Notes under the pieces: generated by a model
What the model was told of the DNA's origin: nothing
Seen by the model: only the letters and a program-made list of their open reading frames with translations
Database searches by the model: none
Made by a program: the position numbers and the translations under genes
Assembly (NCBI RefSeq): GCF_025024155.1
Contig: NW_026251781.1
Coordinates: forward strand, 117,146 to 181,145
DNA length: 64,000 nucleotides
Direction: 5' to 3'
Origin: Gamsiella multidivaricata
Taxonomy: Eukaryota; Mortierellomycota; Mortierellomycetes; Mortierellales; Mortierellaceae
Shown: positions 43,891 to 57,127 of the stretch, piece after piece
How positions within the stretch are numbered: position 1 is the first letter of the stretch
How the letters are laid out: every line of letters starts with the position of its first letter

Positions 43891-46800
43891 TCAGAACGCA
43901 CGCTGGCCCGTCGAACTGTACTCTAGCAACATGGCTGCAGTCAAGGAGGGCTTGACAGACGCTAGCGACTGCTTGAAATCCTGGGCATTCTATTAAGCGA
44001 ACAATGATAAAAATCAGGGAGTGAGGATTTAGAAAATGGCTTCTGAACTGAATGGACACGTCCATATGAGTTAATGACACCTACAACAGATTCTCTCGAC
44101 GGCGCAGTTTCGTCCGCGGCTCTTGTAGCGGTTGAAGCACCCAGAATCCGAGTTCTCAGCGCGATCAATGCTGCCTCTCTGCATACGTTCTGAAGGTCTG
44201 CTCCAGTGTACATCTCGGTCTATAGGATAAACATTATCGAACGCAAATCCAATTTTCAGCATCCTCACCTTATTATCACGTAAAGCAGAATCAAAAAATG
44301 AAAAACGCGATACACAGCACTTACGATTTGCGCAAGGGCGTCTAGGTCGACGTCCTCAGCCAATGGTATCTCCCGCGTGTAGATACCCAGGATCTGTCTC
44401 CGTGCCTCCAAATCTGGTGGGGGCACATAGACGATACGATCAAATCGCCCTGGCCGCAAAAGTGCCTTATCGATCAGATCGACACGGTTGGTTGCTGCAA
44501 CGATCAACACTCCGGCCGCATTCTCGACACCGTCCATCTCGTTCAGCATCGTTGACAGCACTCGTTCCTGAACACTATCTCCTCCTCCTCCTCCTCCTTC
44601 GCCTCCACCCCCTGAAGAAAAATTCCTCTTTCCGACAATCGTATCAATCTCGTCAAAAAAGATGATCGATGGGGCTGAAAGTCGGGCTTGATGAAAGGTC
44701 TCCCGGATCGTCTTTTCTGAATCTCCCACGTACGATGAGTAAAGCGCTGCGCCATTGACCGACAGGAATGATGATCCAGAATTTGTCACAACTGCCTTCA
44801 CAAGCGTCGTCTTGCTGCATCCTGGTGGGCCGTATAGTAGGATACCCCGGGGTGCTTTGAGGCCCAGCCGTGAGAACGTCTCCTTGTAAAGGACTGGCCA
44901 CTCAACTGCCTGGCGGAGCTGTGTCTTGACAGCTTCCAGACCCCCGATGTCAGACCATTGTACCGGCTCAACAACGACGGCATATCCACGCTGCAGTGAC
45001 GGAGCATTGGTGCTGAACGCTCGTTTGAAATCCGCCATTGTCACGCTAACTGCTTCAGCAGCCGTTGTGCCCGCACGTCCAAGATTGTTCCAGTCCAGTC
45101 CAGCAGCAATGTTCCTGTGGACAGCTCCCAGGGCGCTCTCCCGACACAATGCTTCCAGATCTGCGCCCACAAATCCATTCGTCATCCTTGCTAATCCGCC
45201 TAGTTCCTCCTCACTCAGTGTATGCGGCATATTCTTAATCAGACCCTCAATAATCCTCCTTCGGTCGTTCTCTCTAGGCACATCCATCCGGATCTCTCGA
45301 TCGAATCTTCCAGGCCTCCTGAGTGCTGGGTCAATCGAGTTGGGTCGATTAGTTGCTGCGATCACGACGACTCTTCCTCTGGAGACCAAACCATCCATCA
45401 ACGTCAACAGCTGTGCCACAACTCTCGACTCGTGCGCTTGTGAGTCCGCGCGATGCGGGGTCAATGCATCCAGCTCGTCAATAAACACGATCACCGGTCG
45501 CTTAGGGTCCGCAAGACTGATCCGACTGGCCTGGTCGAATTTCTGCCGCAGCTTCTCCTCACTCTCACCGACGTACGGACCAAAGACCTCTGGGCCGTAG
45601 ATGGTTACCATCTGAGCCCGGCAGATATGGGCGACTGTTGAGACGAGTAAGGTCTTGCCTACGCCGGGCGGGCCGTGAAGGAGAACGCCCTTTGGGCATT
45701 CAATGTTGAGACGTGCGATGAGGTCTGGGTAGAGAAGTGGGTAGGACACAACTTCGAGAAGGGCTTTGGTGGGTCCTTCGAGGCCCGGAAGGACTTTGAG
45801 GTTCTGAGTCATGTCCATCGCGCTTCCGGTAGTCGTGGCTCCGAGATCTGTTGTGGTCGACGCTTTATTCTGGTGTTCCTCTTTGACGATGGTGATCTGC
45901 GTTCCCTGCTCGACTAAAAGAGGTCCTTGAGAAGGCTGTCCAGATTTGATCTGCCATGGAAAACATGGTGTTCATTTTAGTCCTATTCCATGTAGTCGTG
46001 CTTCGATTATTATTATTATTATCTTTGGAGGGCCCGCATGCCTCCAAGGTGACATACCATGATCAATAGACCAGCATGCTCATTGGCGACAGAGAACCCT
46101 TCTTCCAGAACCAGATCCTGCAATGCATTGTGCACTATCTATTTCATTTTGAAAACAGATCCAAGTTCGTCAGTGTATTCCGTCTCTTCAATTTCATGTC
46201 ATCAATGCTCTTCAAACACTACCAATTGCCCTTACATGCTGCTTCATCAGATCCGTGGCCTCTTCGTATGCAGCTCCTTCGCTACTCAGCACGCCGTCCT
46301 TGCGAATCTGCGATACGACAACCTGTAACCGCAATGCCTTCCGGATGGGTGACTCAAGGACCTTCATACCTAAACAAGACCCATCGCCGCGGGTTAATGT
46401 CTGAGTTGCTGTAACGTGTGTGCGCGAAAACCTCGAGCAGTACTCCTTACTGTATGACGTGTCCGTACGTATCCGCACATCCTCGTCCCGATCCTGAGTG
46501 GCCTGTGCTGTCTTCGTGATATACCGATCCACCAGAATATCATCCTGACAATCATAACGTGCCGGCCATACTCGACAATAGATCTGATCGCCGTGATTCG
46601 AATCAGTCGACTGCAAGAGTACCCAATGTCCCACGATTAGTCCTGATTCCTTGAATTTTCTCGGTGATACTCGACACCGAGCTGTCTGCAGGTCGCAGTA
46701 GTCAGCAGGGAGGTGGCGGTACATTCGAATCGTCGAGTCGATCTCAGGCGGCTCCTTTGATGCAAGTGTCAAACAGAGAGATCTGTACGATGTATGGTCA

Positions 46801-46922
46801 TGGTCCAGTGCTTTAAGGGGTACACCACAACTGGGCGCGTCTTTGGACACTAAATGGAGTTTGTGTAACATTCTCGATCGCGCGAGGAGTAAAAACGTTG
46901 CGAAAAAGCAAAAGGGGAGCAT
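43891..46922 (-). CDS. AFG2B: Type II AAA ATPase, AFG2B/SPATA5L1-like
   Basis: Six exons, 46922-46451, 46369-46236, 46117-46058, 45950-44325, 44219-44085 and 43989-43891, give 841 residues with closing phases. An N-terminal domain of about 220 residues precedes D1 (GPPGVGKT, VIVFIDELDAL, RRPGRFDREI). D2 has WSDIGGLEAVKTQLRQAVEW, GPPGCSKT (the GCSKT form of the SPATA5 group), IIFFDEIDTI, a poly-Gly insert (GGGGEGGGGGG) and LRPGRFDRIVYVPPP. The tail AQDFKQSLASVKPSL matches AFG2B. In animals AFG2A-AFG2B acts in late 60S ribosome maturation. The first ATG gives a hydrophobic MLPFCFFATFLLL; the ATG at 46871 (MLHKLHLV) may be the true start. Confidence 0.88.
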
Positions 46923-47897
46923 TCCACTGGATTTGCGTTAGCAAGAACCCATATTCTAAAAATGATTGAATAGCGTGGCACAGGGAGCGAATTGGTTCTC
47001 ATTCAACTGTGCATGTGAGATGAGTAGTAAAGCACTCTTTATTTTTTTGTCGCCGATTATACCTTCCTCTGTTTTTTTAGTTTTGTGCGGGAACAAATCT
47101 TTGGAGCCATTGCAGAAATCCGCATTCCTAGCCTTTGGTTTCAGATCACACAAAGAAACAAACTGCACTTATTCGCTCATGAGACATCTTTTCTTGAATG
47201 TCGCATTGATCTGTACCTTGACGGAATCCAGAACCAACTCTAGTACCCACAGACAAGTCCACAGTGTTCAGGACCTGCCCCCAAGTTTATAGAATGATCC
47301 TTCGCGTAATGTATGTAGCCTATACAACGTGTTGCTTAATGGACACCGCTTCGTTGTTCTGCTATGCATTTCCCCCTATTCAGAGGGAGTGGTGTTCTTA
47401 CAATACTGCACAATTAGATCAATTATTCTCTCAGTGAGAGGCTCTTTCATCTTCCGTCAGGATCGACGCAAGCAGAAGAGCGCGTGCCTCGCATGCAGGG
47501 ACAGATATATATAGTACTTTTTTTTAAACACGTTAACAGAGCTTTCGCGATTTGAGAAAGGACGCTATGAAGTATATAGGGGATACTTTTGAGGAAGAAG
47601 AAACGGACGATGCTCCCAAATCCCTGACCAGAAATAGAAGGCTCCCTCGCCCTGCATATCTGTTTTTTTGTGCATCTTATGCATCCCTGCGGCTGCTGTG
47701 GGCCTTTGTTGCACACCTTCGGCAAGTGAGTAACAACATCTAAGCCTGAAAGTGTCCCTTTTTTAAGTTGTGCACTCCTCCCTGCCTCTCCCATTCTGCG
47801 TATTCATAGTCGCGTAGCGTACCTTGCAGCCTTCATATCCGCAATAAAGTGTAACAGTTTACTGAGGTACCCTCTCTTTATTTGCCACAAGGGAATT
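46923..47897. other. Intergenic region
   Basis: Promoter of the AFG2B-like gene and 3' flank of the VPS9-ankyrin gene. No gene is seen. AATAAA on the minus strand at 47877-47882 probably ends the VPS9 transcript. Confidence 0.5.
47877..47882 (-). terminator. Polyadenylation signal AATAAA of the VPS9-ankyrin-PX-BAR gene
   Basis: Canonical hexamer 16 bp downstream of the stop codon on the minus strand. Confidence 0.55.
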
Positions 47898-50800
47898 TCA
47901 GCCGTCAAAAGGTGTTTTTTCGCTCATTGGGTCCTCTTCCTCCTTACGAACACTTGAGCTTCCATAGTTTTCTTGTTCTGCTCGCAATCGTTCACAATCG
48001 ATATCTGAAGGACGAATGGTGCTGTTCTTGCGCTGCAGCTCGTACTGCCGCTGGTAGGTACGCGCCTCTGCCTTCTCATCATGATCGAAATCAAACAAAG
48101 AGCTGGCTCCCGCGCTCGACGACCCGATCCCAGAACTCAAGCCGTGCATTGAAGACTGACGACTAATACCTCGACTATCCCGTCCAACAGTCAAATCCCT
48201 TGTCGACCCCATGAACGAGCGTGAACCAAGGACACTCACAGGAGTCGATCCGCTTGTACCAACAGCAGTGCTACTTGATTCGATCCGCAAGTCTTCCAGG
48301 ATTTCGATCATATCTCGTAGCCGACTCTTCTCGATCTGCAACTGTCTCGCGCCAAAATCGCGCATGGCGCGCTCCAATTCCTTAGTATGATGGTTCTGCA
48401 GATGTGACAACTCCTCAAACAGCGAGCCATGAAGACTGTTCAACAAACTAGAGGCCTTTTCAATCTTATCCTTCATCTCATCCAACGACATATGTCCCGT
48501 TGCTGCAGAAGCAACTGCCGCGATAGACGAAAACGGATATGTCAACAGAGATGACGCAGAGGCTGTTCTGGATGCTGATTCTAAAGACGGACGTGGTCGA
48601 GGCCGGGTTGGGGTGGGGCTGCCCATAAGGTTACTGAGGTTGGTTTGCGATGTATTAGACGATAACTTGATGACGATAGGCTTTTTGTTCGGCGGTGGCG
48701 GCGTCGAAGAAGAAAATGAGAGTAGAGATCGCCTAGATGGTGATGTCAACGGTGAAGTTGAAGTGCTCCTATCCGGGACTTCTATTGATCCCCTAACTGC
48801 ACTCTCTGAGGCCGCTTTTGAATGCCCGCCTCCGGGCGTAATCAGTCCAGACACGGCCTCGAAGGTCGACGTGGCTCCATGTCCAACTGCACCCAAAGCC
48901 GCCCCTGCCCCGCCAAACGCTGTTTTGGCCCCCTCCCCTATGCTGGATAGACCGGACCACCACGTATCGTTACGGCGCATGTTTTGCTCCGCCTTTGCAA
49001 CCGCTGCTCTCAATTGACGGATCGAGGTGATGACCTCTTTCGGATGCTTTAGGGCTTTCAGTGTCCCATCGATAACAAATGAGAAATCTATAGAAAGTGA
49101 AACGGTCAGAAACACGTCGTAGGCAGCAGCAGGTGTCCTCCAAAAGGCGATAACAGAAATGACTGTACCTTCGAACAAGTTTCCTAGAGATTCGATATCA
49201 GACGTGTGCATCGTTGTCTGCGTTGAAGCTATCGCCTTTAGTGCTTGCACGTATTCGTTCTTGTTGTCGAAGCTGACATGGTATGATTGATCAAATACAG
49301 TTGACAGGATTTCTAGCTGCTGAGGGACATCTACAAAGAGATATACAAAGTTGAAGCAATCCTCGATGCCAGGTCAGGCGACGCATTTACACGGTGGTGA
49401 TGAGCGAGATATTGCTCCACTTTAGAAGGAAATGTACCTTGTGTACTTCGACTTAGATTCCGAGCATGTTTTCTGACTTGTTGTATAGCCGTGTCCAGCT
49501 TAAGGATCTCGTCGTTCAGATGCTTGAAATATGTCTCCTCATGATCTAAGTTCTCAACCGCCGGCGGAAAGTTGTCAAAAATACTGTCGATAGTATTATC
49601 TTGCTTTATCTGCGATCGTTGAGTGATCATGTCGCGCTAATGTGGAACATCGATGAATAGAAGCCTTTCGTTAAAGTGAATTCCGTAAAAAAATAAAAAA
49701 AATAAAGCCAAGATAGCACGCACTTGAAATAACCAGCACTCACATCGAGCTCTGGCATCAACATGAATTCCCACACCAGCTCATGGTTTGCTAGGACAGG
49801 ATGGTCCGATAGATAGTTCAGGAACATGTTTAGCCTTCTCGCAGAGATGGCCAAAACCATTTTCGACGGACGGCTCGGCGGAAGCAGGAAGGGTGAGTAG
49901 AAGTTCTCTAGAGACGGTATACAGGCATCCGGTCCTTCTGCCAGCAGGTTTTGCCTCAGGAACTGAAAGTCCTCCAGAGATCTTGGCATCGTAACAATTG
50001 TCAACGGATCCGAGGTCTATATTGTTTACAGTTGATAAAATATTAGTATTCATTTGGTGCCCTCCATCCACGTTTTGGAACGGCTGCGATAACTGGTGCA
50101 ATACAGCTTACAGATCCACTTTTCACGATATATCGAACTTTGCCGTCCTGCTCCATCGTTCCTCGGACCACACGGATAACTCTCTTCCCCGACTCATCCT
50201 GGGTTGTTTTATCTTCATCTGCTACCTTGAGACGTTGCGGTTTTACTGTTGATTGAACTGTAGTACTCGGCCTTGTATTATCGTGCCTACTATCCCAAAA
50301 CAGCGTAGCATTATCCAACATGTCCAAGATGGCGGCATCGTTCGTCATATCTGCCGGCGATTCGTTAGTCCAGTCTCTCAATTTAGGATTAGCGCCCTTC
50401 TGCAGCAGAAATTCGACGACCGATGCCGAATTCGATTGACACGCAAGTTGCAAAAGAGTGCTGCCGTCTACAGCAGACTGAATATCAATTGGCGTATAGC
50501 TGTACAGCATCTGAACCATCTCCAAGTTTCCTCGAAGACACGCCATATGTAGGGAAGTGTATCCACGCGAATCCGTCGCCAGCGCATCTACACGTTCGGT
50601 GGCCAAGAGTCCCCTGACAGCGTTATTGTTGTCATGCAGAGCCCATTTTAAAAGCGGTGTCCATCCCGCATAGTTTTCGATATCTGGGTTTGCTCCACGC
50701 TTGACCAGGTCCGCTATCAGACCCGTATCGACGATGAAATGAATTGCTGTGTCTCCACTGTTATTCTGGCGGTCAAAGTCTTGCGGCTTCATCCTGGAAG

Positions 50801-53282
50801 CCAGCGTCGGGATAATCCTGCTGTTCTGTTCGCTCTTATCGTAGCTCATTTTGGCTGCGATAATTAGTGATGTGTCGTATTTGTCGCTACTCATCCTCGC
50901 TGCAATAATTAGTGGCGTATTGCCCTCATTGTTGGGCAGGCCGAGGTTTGGCCCGGCATTCAAAAGCTCCTCCAAGACTTCTATATTACCCTTGTTAACG
51001 CAAACATGCATCGCGGTATTGCCAAGTACATCCTGTTTGTCAATCGCGTGCTTGTCTTTAGCGCTCAGTGCCCGAAGTATTGTCCTGGTTATCTCTATGT
51101 TGCCGCAATCAACAGCCATCATCAGCGGAGTTCTACCCTCATAGTTGGATACGTCGACCGAGTTCCCTTGTTCCTGTATGAGATACCGGAGTACCTCCAC
51201 CTGCTGCGCCTTGCATGCCAACAAAACGCCGTTGTTGCCTTCTGCGTCTCGGCTGTGTGATGAAGAAGCCGATAATGTGTTCGTCAGCATCGGATCGATT
51301 GGGATGTCGCTGTTACTCTCAAGACTCGTTGCAGATGGGCGTCGAGGTAAAATCGGTGATGCTAGCCTTGTTTCGATGGGCTGGGAACCTTCAGCATACA
51401 TCCTCTTTACACCATTCAGATCGCCGGAGCAAACCTTCTCCCAGTATTCCTGGTTCCTTGTGGATAATGGCGAAAGTTGCCTGGCGTGTGAAAGAATATA
51501 TCGTGAAACGGCTTCCAGTGTCGATAATGAATAACCATATTCGCCACGGGAAGAGTCTCCAAACAGAACAAAGTTCTTCATGTAGTAGAGGTTGGACGCA
51601 AGATTGCTGATTCCTGAACGGAGAACTGTGAGGAGCAAGATCGGAATCAGGTCGTCGGCTCCTCCTGAGAGCGTGCTAGTGACCTTTATAGACTGTACCA
51701 AGCAACTCAGTTTTTCCTCCGGTGTCCGCAGAACACCAATCGACTGAAACTCGTTCAACGCAGACACCAGGGATTGATAATGCTGCGGTGTATCAGGCAG
51801 CCCAACTTGACCAAGATCTAAATTCTGAAATAGGGTCAGCACGGCATTCTGCGGCATGATCAAGTCCGAACTTTATTAAAATGTACCTCATGATTATAAA
51901 ATACGTACCCCGAGCTCCCGTATAGCTTCTGCTAGATCCCAGTCTTGTTGCTTCAACTGGAGAGTGATCTTGAAGAATACAATGTCGTAGGTCGAGTTCA
52001 TGATGTAGTTCTCCAATAGTTGATCGAGACTCTCAGAAGTAGCTCCGTACTCGTCCAGCAAAGCCGACAGTACGGCTTTGTCCACCTGGTTCAACAGCTG
52101 TATGAGATAATGTCAGTTCATGCCATTTGTTTTTTAATGGTTTTATTACTGCGCTGCAAACTTCTTGAATCGAACATACGTTGACGCTGTCCGCCAGAAG
52201 ATGCTCCACATCCGTCCGGATATCGTCCAGGTTGTTCTTTGTCATAGTTGCATCGTTAAAGTCCATGATCAGCTGCTCCAGTCTTTGAGAAACTCCAGGA
52301 AACCGTTGCAATGCGATCTGAAGCGTCAAAACCGGCCGGCCTTTGAGTCGCCTGCGTGTTTCTCTGTAGAGTCCAGGTGTCTGCGATGGACTTGGTCGAT
52401 GTCTGCTGCGGCGGCCCGGCCTCGATGAATGCTGCCCGTCCGATTGGGTGGTTGCGGGCGTGAATATTGTCGAAAATCTACTCCCGGCGCCATCGGCCCC
52501 AGTCTCTTCTGGAGAACTTGGGGTTGATGTTGTCTGCTCTGCTTTCTGCGGGATGCCCACCAGTGGTCGATCAATGAACTGGATCACCCAGCCTCTGCCT
52601 TCATTATCGTAGAATATCCGCTCCGAAACCAGTCGGGCTTGCTTCAGCAACTTGAATCCTTTTGCCGTCGTAACTAATTGTATAATGTCAAATAGGGATT
52701 GTTCAGAAGTGATCCGAGTCAAAAGCATCGGTGAATAGTTCCCAGGACAATGATCCCTACCTGTTGTATCTGTAACAATCAGGGATCGTCCATTCAGTGT
52801 ACCGACTGTCAGTCCTTTCGTGACCGGGCGGTCCCTTTCTGGGACACGGGCAATATGACTCACTGTTGAAGAGAAAGAACGCTAGTAAGCGTCCGAATGA
52901 ACAGCGCTCAAGGAACCACGGGCTCACAGCAATTTGGCGACATACTGCACATACATATGAACTCCTCGTCGATACCGCCCCATTCCCATTCCAGCTTCGA
53001 GATTGCATCAATCCCCATGAGCGACTGTTGGACTGGGCAGAGAATGACCAGCTCGTGGCGGTTCCTGTCCCGGATTATTCCTGCTAGAACTGTCTCGAAT
53101 GTCTTTTTCATGAACTGAAAGTTCTTGAGTTGCTCACTATCGATGAGTGCCGCCGTCGGAAGCGAGTTGGACTCATGAAAAAAGAGCAGGGAAAGAAAGT
53201 GATTTGAAGTTGTGCTTGGCGAACGTCTCTGGCGCACAGGTACTGGGGTCGGCGCCTGAAATAGGGATCGCGCTAGGTCCAT
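47898..53282 (-). CDS. VPS9-ankyrin-PX-BAR protein (VARP/Vrl1-like Rab GEF fused to a sorting nexin)
   Basis: Nine exons, 53282-52955, 52862-52761, 52673-52180, 52097-51909, 51824-50112, 50016-49744, 49636-49438, 49330-49169 and 49087-47898, give 1549 residues with closing phases. The VPS9 region spans roughly 225-500. Its core is PEEKLSCLVQSIKV then GGADDLIPILLLTVLRSGIS, with the conserved Asp of the GEF site. Ankyrin repeats fill about 590-850 (NYEGRTPLMMAVDCGN, GNTA-x-HVCVNKGNIEVLE, RGYTSLHMACLRGNLEMVQ). A PX domain covers about 915-1030 (RSLEDFQFLRQNLLAEGPD, IPSLENFYSPFLLPPS, RRLNMFLNYLSDHP). A BAR region runs to about 1450, ending ELERAMRDFGARQLQIEKSR. VPS9 proteins activate Rab5-type GTPases; SNX-BARs bend endosomal membrane. 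In yeast these halves are separate proteins (Vrl1 and Vin1). Confidence 0.88.
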
Positions 53283-56008
53283 GATTCGGGGGTGTGTGTG
53301 ATGATGATGGAAGGGTGAAGGAAGGGATGCTAGACTATGCCATGCCAATGACCCATCGCCGACACATGGCCTACGGGGTACATTGCACGCGTACAGGAAC
53401 GTGACCTGAGCGGAACATAAACTGCAAATGACTACCTGACGCTCGCGTTTTATTTACGCGCCCTACGCGTTCATTGGACGTCCGAAACCCTCGCGAGGTG
53501 GACAGTGCGCCTGGGATCTCGCGCGTCCGAACCGCGCCTATTTTATAACAGTCGTGTTCGAAGTGGTCAATTGTAAGCGTGGTGCATTCGGAGTTCCAGC
53601 TCTCTTCTCTGCCTCCCTCGTAACGCAATCCCGTTACGGGCTATTGAGCCATCCCAGGGCGGAAAGAATGAGAGTACGGGGGTGATGATAGGAGTGGCCA
53701 GTTCAGCAGGACGAATTGAGCATCGAGGGTTCATAATCTACTATTTTTAGATAGGTCGTGCGGCAGGGTGCAGGCCCCGCACCCGTTCGGGGACAATTAG
53801 TACAGGGCCAAAGCGCCAGCATTTGTACACAAACATTTATAACCAGCGCGGTCAGTAAGAACCAAAACTAGCGCCAACGTTGCTCCGCGTGCATACTACC
53901 TCACCTAATGCAAATGTGCAAAAAGGGGCGTCTCTATATCCTGAGGTATATTCACCCCCCTTTTACCAAACAATGCCTCGAGGTTGCTGTCAACAAACAA
54001 ATATCTGGCATAACCGCGCTACTATGGGTCGAATCAACAGGCATTGGTTTTCTGGACCAATTCATGCATTGATGCACATAACGCATTAGAATCAGGATTA
54101 AAGTCGGGGGGTATACTCAACGGTGTGGGGTGCCATAAACCTCGAACTTCAATCAGCCATCAATTGAAATCCTCTCGGCGTCAGTATCGTTCGGAACAAA
54201 AAAGAAGTGACGCACTTGGGATTTGCATGAATGTCAAATGGATGCGGATGCTTTAATCCTTAGATTTCTAGCAGGTAGTCTATGGCACTATAGAAGGCAC
54301 TAGAGAGCTCTTTTGGGGTCATGCATAATGCATGCAGTTGGTAATGCAGTTGGTTCTCGACCGTTAAACTCAAAAGAGGCGGTTATGCGAGGCTGCCTCT
54401 TTCTCAATGCAGACATCTAAACACTCATGCACCAAAGACACAAGGTTAATGTGGACGCATGAATTATTCTAGCAGATGCCCGCAGAGACCTTTTGGTAAT
54501 CTTTGGCGACTGTGGTAAGTTGTGACGGACTCTTGGATAATAAGTTGAAGCATGAATCGGTCCACAAAGTCTCAGCAGCAATGGACTCTGGCACTATCGC
54601 TAGATATATCATCGCCCACAAAAATGCCATGGAATGAGGTGCAGTCACTCCTCTCGGCTTGCCGTGCCTGATTCTTTTTTTATTTAGAGCAAGAGATATC
54701 AAGCTCAGAGACCCCAGGCTGAGGGCTAGGGAGCCGAAAGGGTGAGGGCGAGAGCGGGACGAGGAGAAAGAGAGAAAATTGAGCGCGCAAGATGAAACAC
54801 TTCCAGGAGAGATGGCCGTTGGAGGAAGTCGCTAATCGCTCAGAAGAGAAAAATACTTCCGCATCCGGTGCCGCGCACTTTTGTACGACATACGTTTCCG
54901 TCATATCGAACAACGACGAGCAAGAAAGAACGAGTAGACTTTCTGTTGGTCGATCTGGCACTTCTGGATGCGGTCTCAGCATACTAGGAAGACACCTCTG
55001 GCGCCAACGGTCCGCTGTTCGAACAAGAAATGCTCGCTTTGTTGAGGAGGTCCAGTCTATGTTGTTTGTCGAGCTGCCTTGTCAGACAATGCAAGATGCC
55101 GCCAAAGCTAACCTAACGTTGCAGTTGTAGGGACACAAGGCAGAATCGTCCGTTCTGCCATATTGGCCAATACGACCATGGAACAAAAATGGGCGCGAAA
55201 GTTGCGAATACGGTCAAGATGGGTTTTAATGAGCAGGCATATCATTGGTTCCTTCTGCATCCCGCACCGGCTGATGTTCAAGGTACCCGTTTTTCAGGGC
55301 AACGTGGAAGCAGCCTTGCGCAGCCCTGATATTATTTTATTTTATTTTTATTTTTTGAATCTGCTGTCATTCATCCCTCCCTAACGCAGACTGTGGAGTT
55401 CGCTGGACTTGTTTAGATTGCATTTGCCGAGATCTTCTGCCCTTTCTCACAAAGTTTCCTCGATGAACAGAATGTTCGTTCGTTTGACAGGTTCGACGAA
55501 GACAGGATGGACGATCCCGTATACAGCAGATATAGCCAAGAACAACGATCCCAATGGGCGCTGTCTTCTCTTAGAACATTTCCTATATCTTTTTTTCTAC
55601 GCTTTGAAGACGAAGTTGTATCGAGCAACAGAAATGAAAAAAGTCAGATGAGCTGTTTTGGGATGCGCGCTGTCTCCTGGTTTCAACATAATTTGATCTC
55701 CTTTCTTTCGTGCATCTGCCGTCTCATGTTGTTCACACACCCCACAATTTCAGAACAGTGGGCTAGACAGAAGGTCCTCTTGCTGTTGCATAACTACTAG
55801 CTGTTGATGCGCGCACACGGACCGAATTATAAACAGACTGCAGCTGTAAATGCTCCCAGGGTAGTTTCGGCCACTGTGGAGGGAGTGAACACTCGGACCA
55901 TTCTGTTGTCCACAGACACACCCCTTAGTCTGTACTACCGTCCCCTGTGGTTTGTGTTCCAGTGTGGAGAAGGCCGTTTACTGTTGCGGGGTCGCTGTTA
56001 GCTGAAGA

Positions 56009-56043
56009 TACACAGGGTACACAAGGTACACAAGGTACACAGG
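56009..56043. repeat. GTACACAAG minisatellite, four units
   Basis: Tandem 9-bp units: TACACAGG, GTACACAAG, GTACACAAG, GTACACAGG. Confidence 0.8.
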
Positions 56044-56978
56044 ATCCACGCACCCTTATGCGTCATGTACTTCACGCCGCGTTCGGTCCGCATAAGTCAT
56101 GCCTATAGTCTTTCGTCGCGCTCTTTCATGTAGAGCTACTCTTTCGAATGAATTGACGGGGACACCTGCTCTGGTCCAACGAATAGATTAGAATACACGC
56201 ACCACTGAATAGACACCATCATAATAAAATAAAAAAAGAGTTAGTGCTCTTTGCATCTATTTGGGCTGTCATCTCGCGAGGACGGGGCGACCCTTTTTTT
56301 TGTGTTCTGTTTTTAGGGTATTTGGATTGTGTTGGACCTTATTGGATCGCCAGCCTGCGCCAGTTGCTGCTCCTCAGACACTGGACCGAGGATGAGGATC
56401 CCTTGCATTGCAATGTCCACTCACCCCTCGGTCCTCTCTAATGTTGCTTTGCCTTCACTCTCCCGCTCATTTTCCCTCTCTTTCGCTTGCTTGCTCGTCT
56501 CCTCTCCTCTAGTCTATCGCGATCTCTCTTTCTCTCTCGCCCGATATAGCCTTTCTGTCCTGCTCTCATTCTCGGTTCCCCATTGGGTTCCACGCCAGCA
56601 ACACCTGAGGTGTCGACAACAAACAAGAAAACATATAAATACAAGGCCCCGTTTCCCGGCATTTTTTGTTTTAATTTCTTCATCTATATATCCCTAAATT
56701 GTTCTGGTCTTCATCTCTTAGCTCTCCTCCCTCTTCTCCCCTCCTCCTCCTCTTTACCTCAACTGCCTGTAGCTCCTCCCTACAAGCAAAGCCATACATG
56801 TGCTGTCCTCTCAGTCACTGAAAACTCTTCATTATCCCCCACACGCCCACACGGCAAAGCGCACTCATCCATTCTCTATAGTTACGAACACTACCGATAG
56901 TCATAACCATCGATTTACATTAACCTCTCAAGCAATCCCCTACTCTCAACCCTCACTGACAACGATCATCTTATATTC

Positions 56979-57007
56979 ACATCCACATCCACATCCACAT
57001 CCACATT
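56979..57007. repeat. CCACAT hexamer microsatellite
   Basis: Four to five tandem ACATCC units, about 120 bp upstream of the 57128 ATG and probably within the transcribed leader. Confidence 0.8.
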
Positions 57008-57127
57008 CATTTCATTCGATCTACCACGCACTTCATTTAATTTGATTATCTAAAATTCTCTTTGTATTACTGTGCTTCGCCTGATCACCCATTATCTCCA
57101 ACCCATTACCAAAGACAACCTACCATA

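Larger units (their letters stand above)
53283..57127. other. Gene-poor region, 3.8 kb
   Basis: No supported gene. Contents seen: TTTTA runs near 55335-55355, a GTACACAAG minisatellite (56009-56043), and an extended pyrimidine-rich stretch with CTCTCC/TCCTCC repeats (56430-56780). A CCACAT array at 56979-57007 lies in the likely 5' leader of the next gene. ORFs such as 54792-55130 (112 codons, +) lack recognisable domains. Confidence 0.5.

Noticed and set aside
54792..55130. 112-codon plus ORF in the gene-poor region
   Set aside because: It has an ATG but no recognisable domain, no supporting splice signals and an overlapping minus ORF of similar size.
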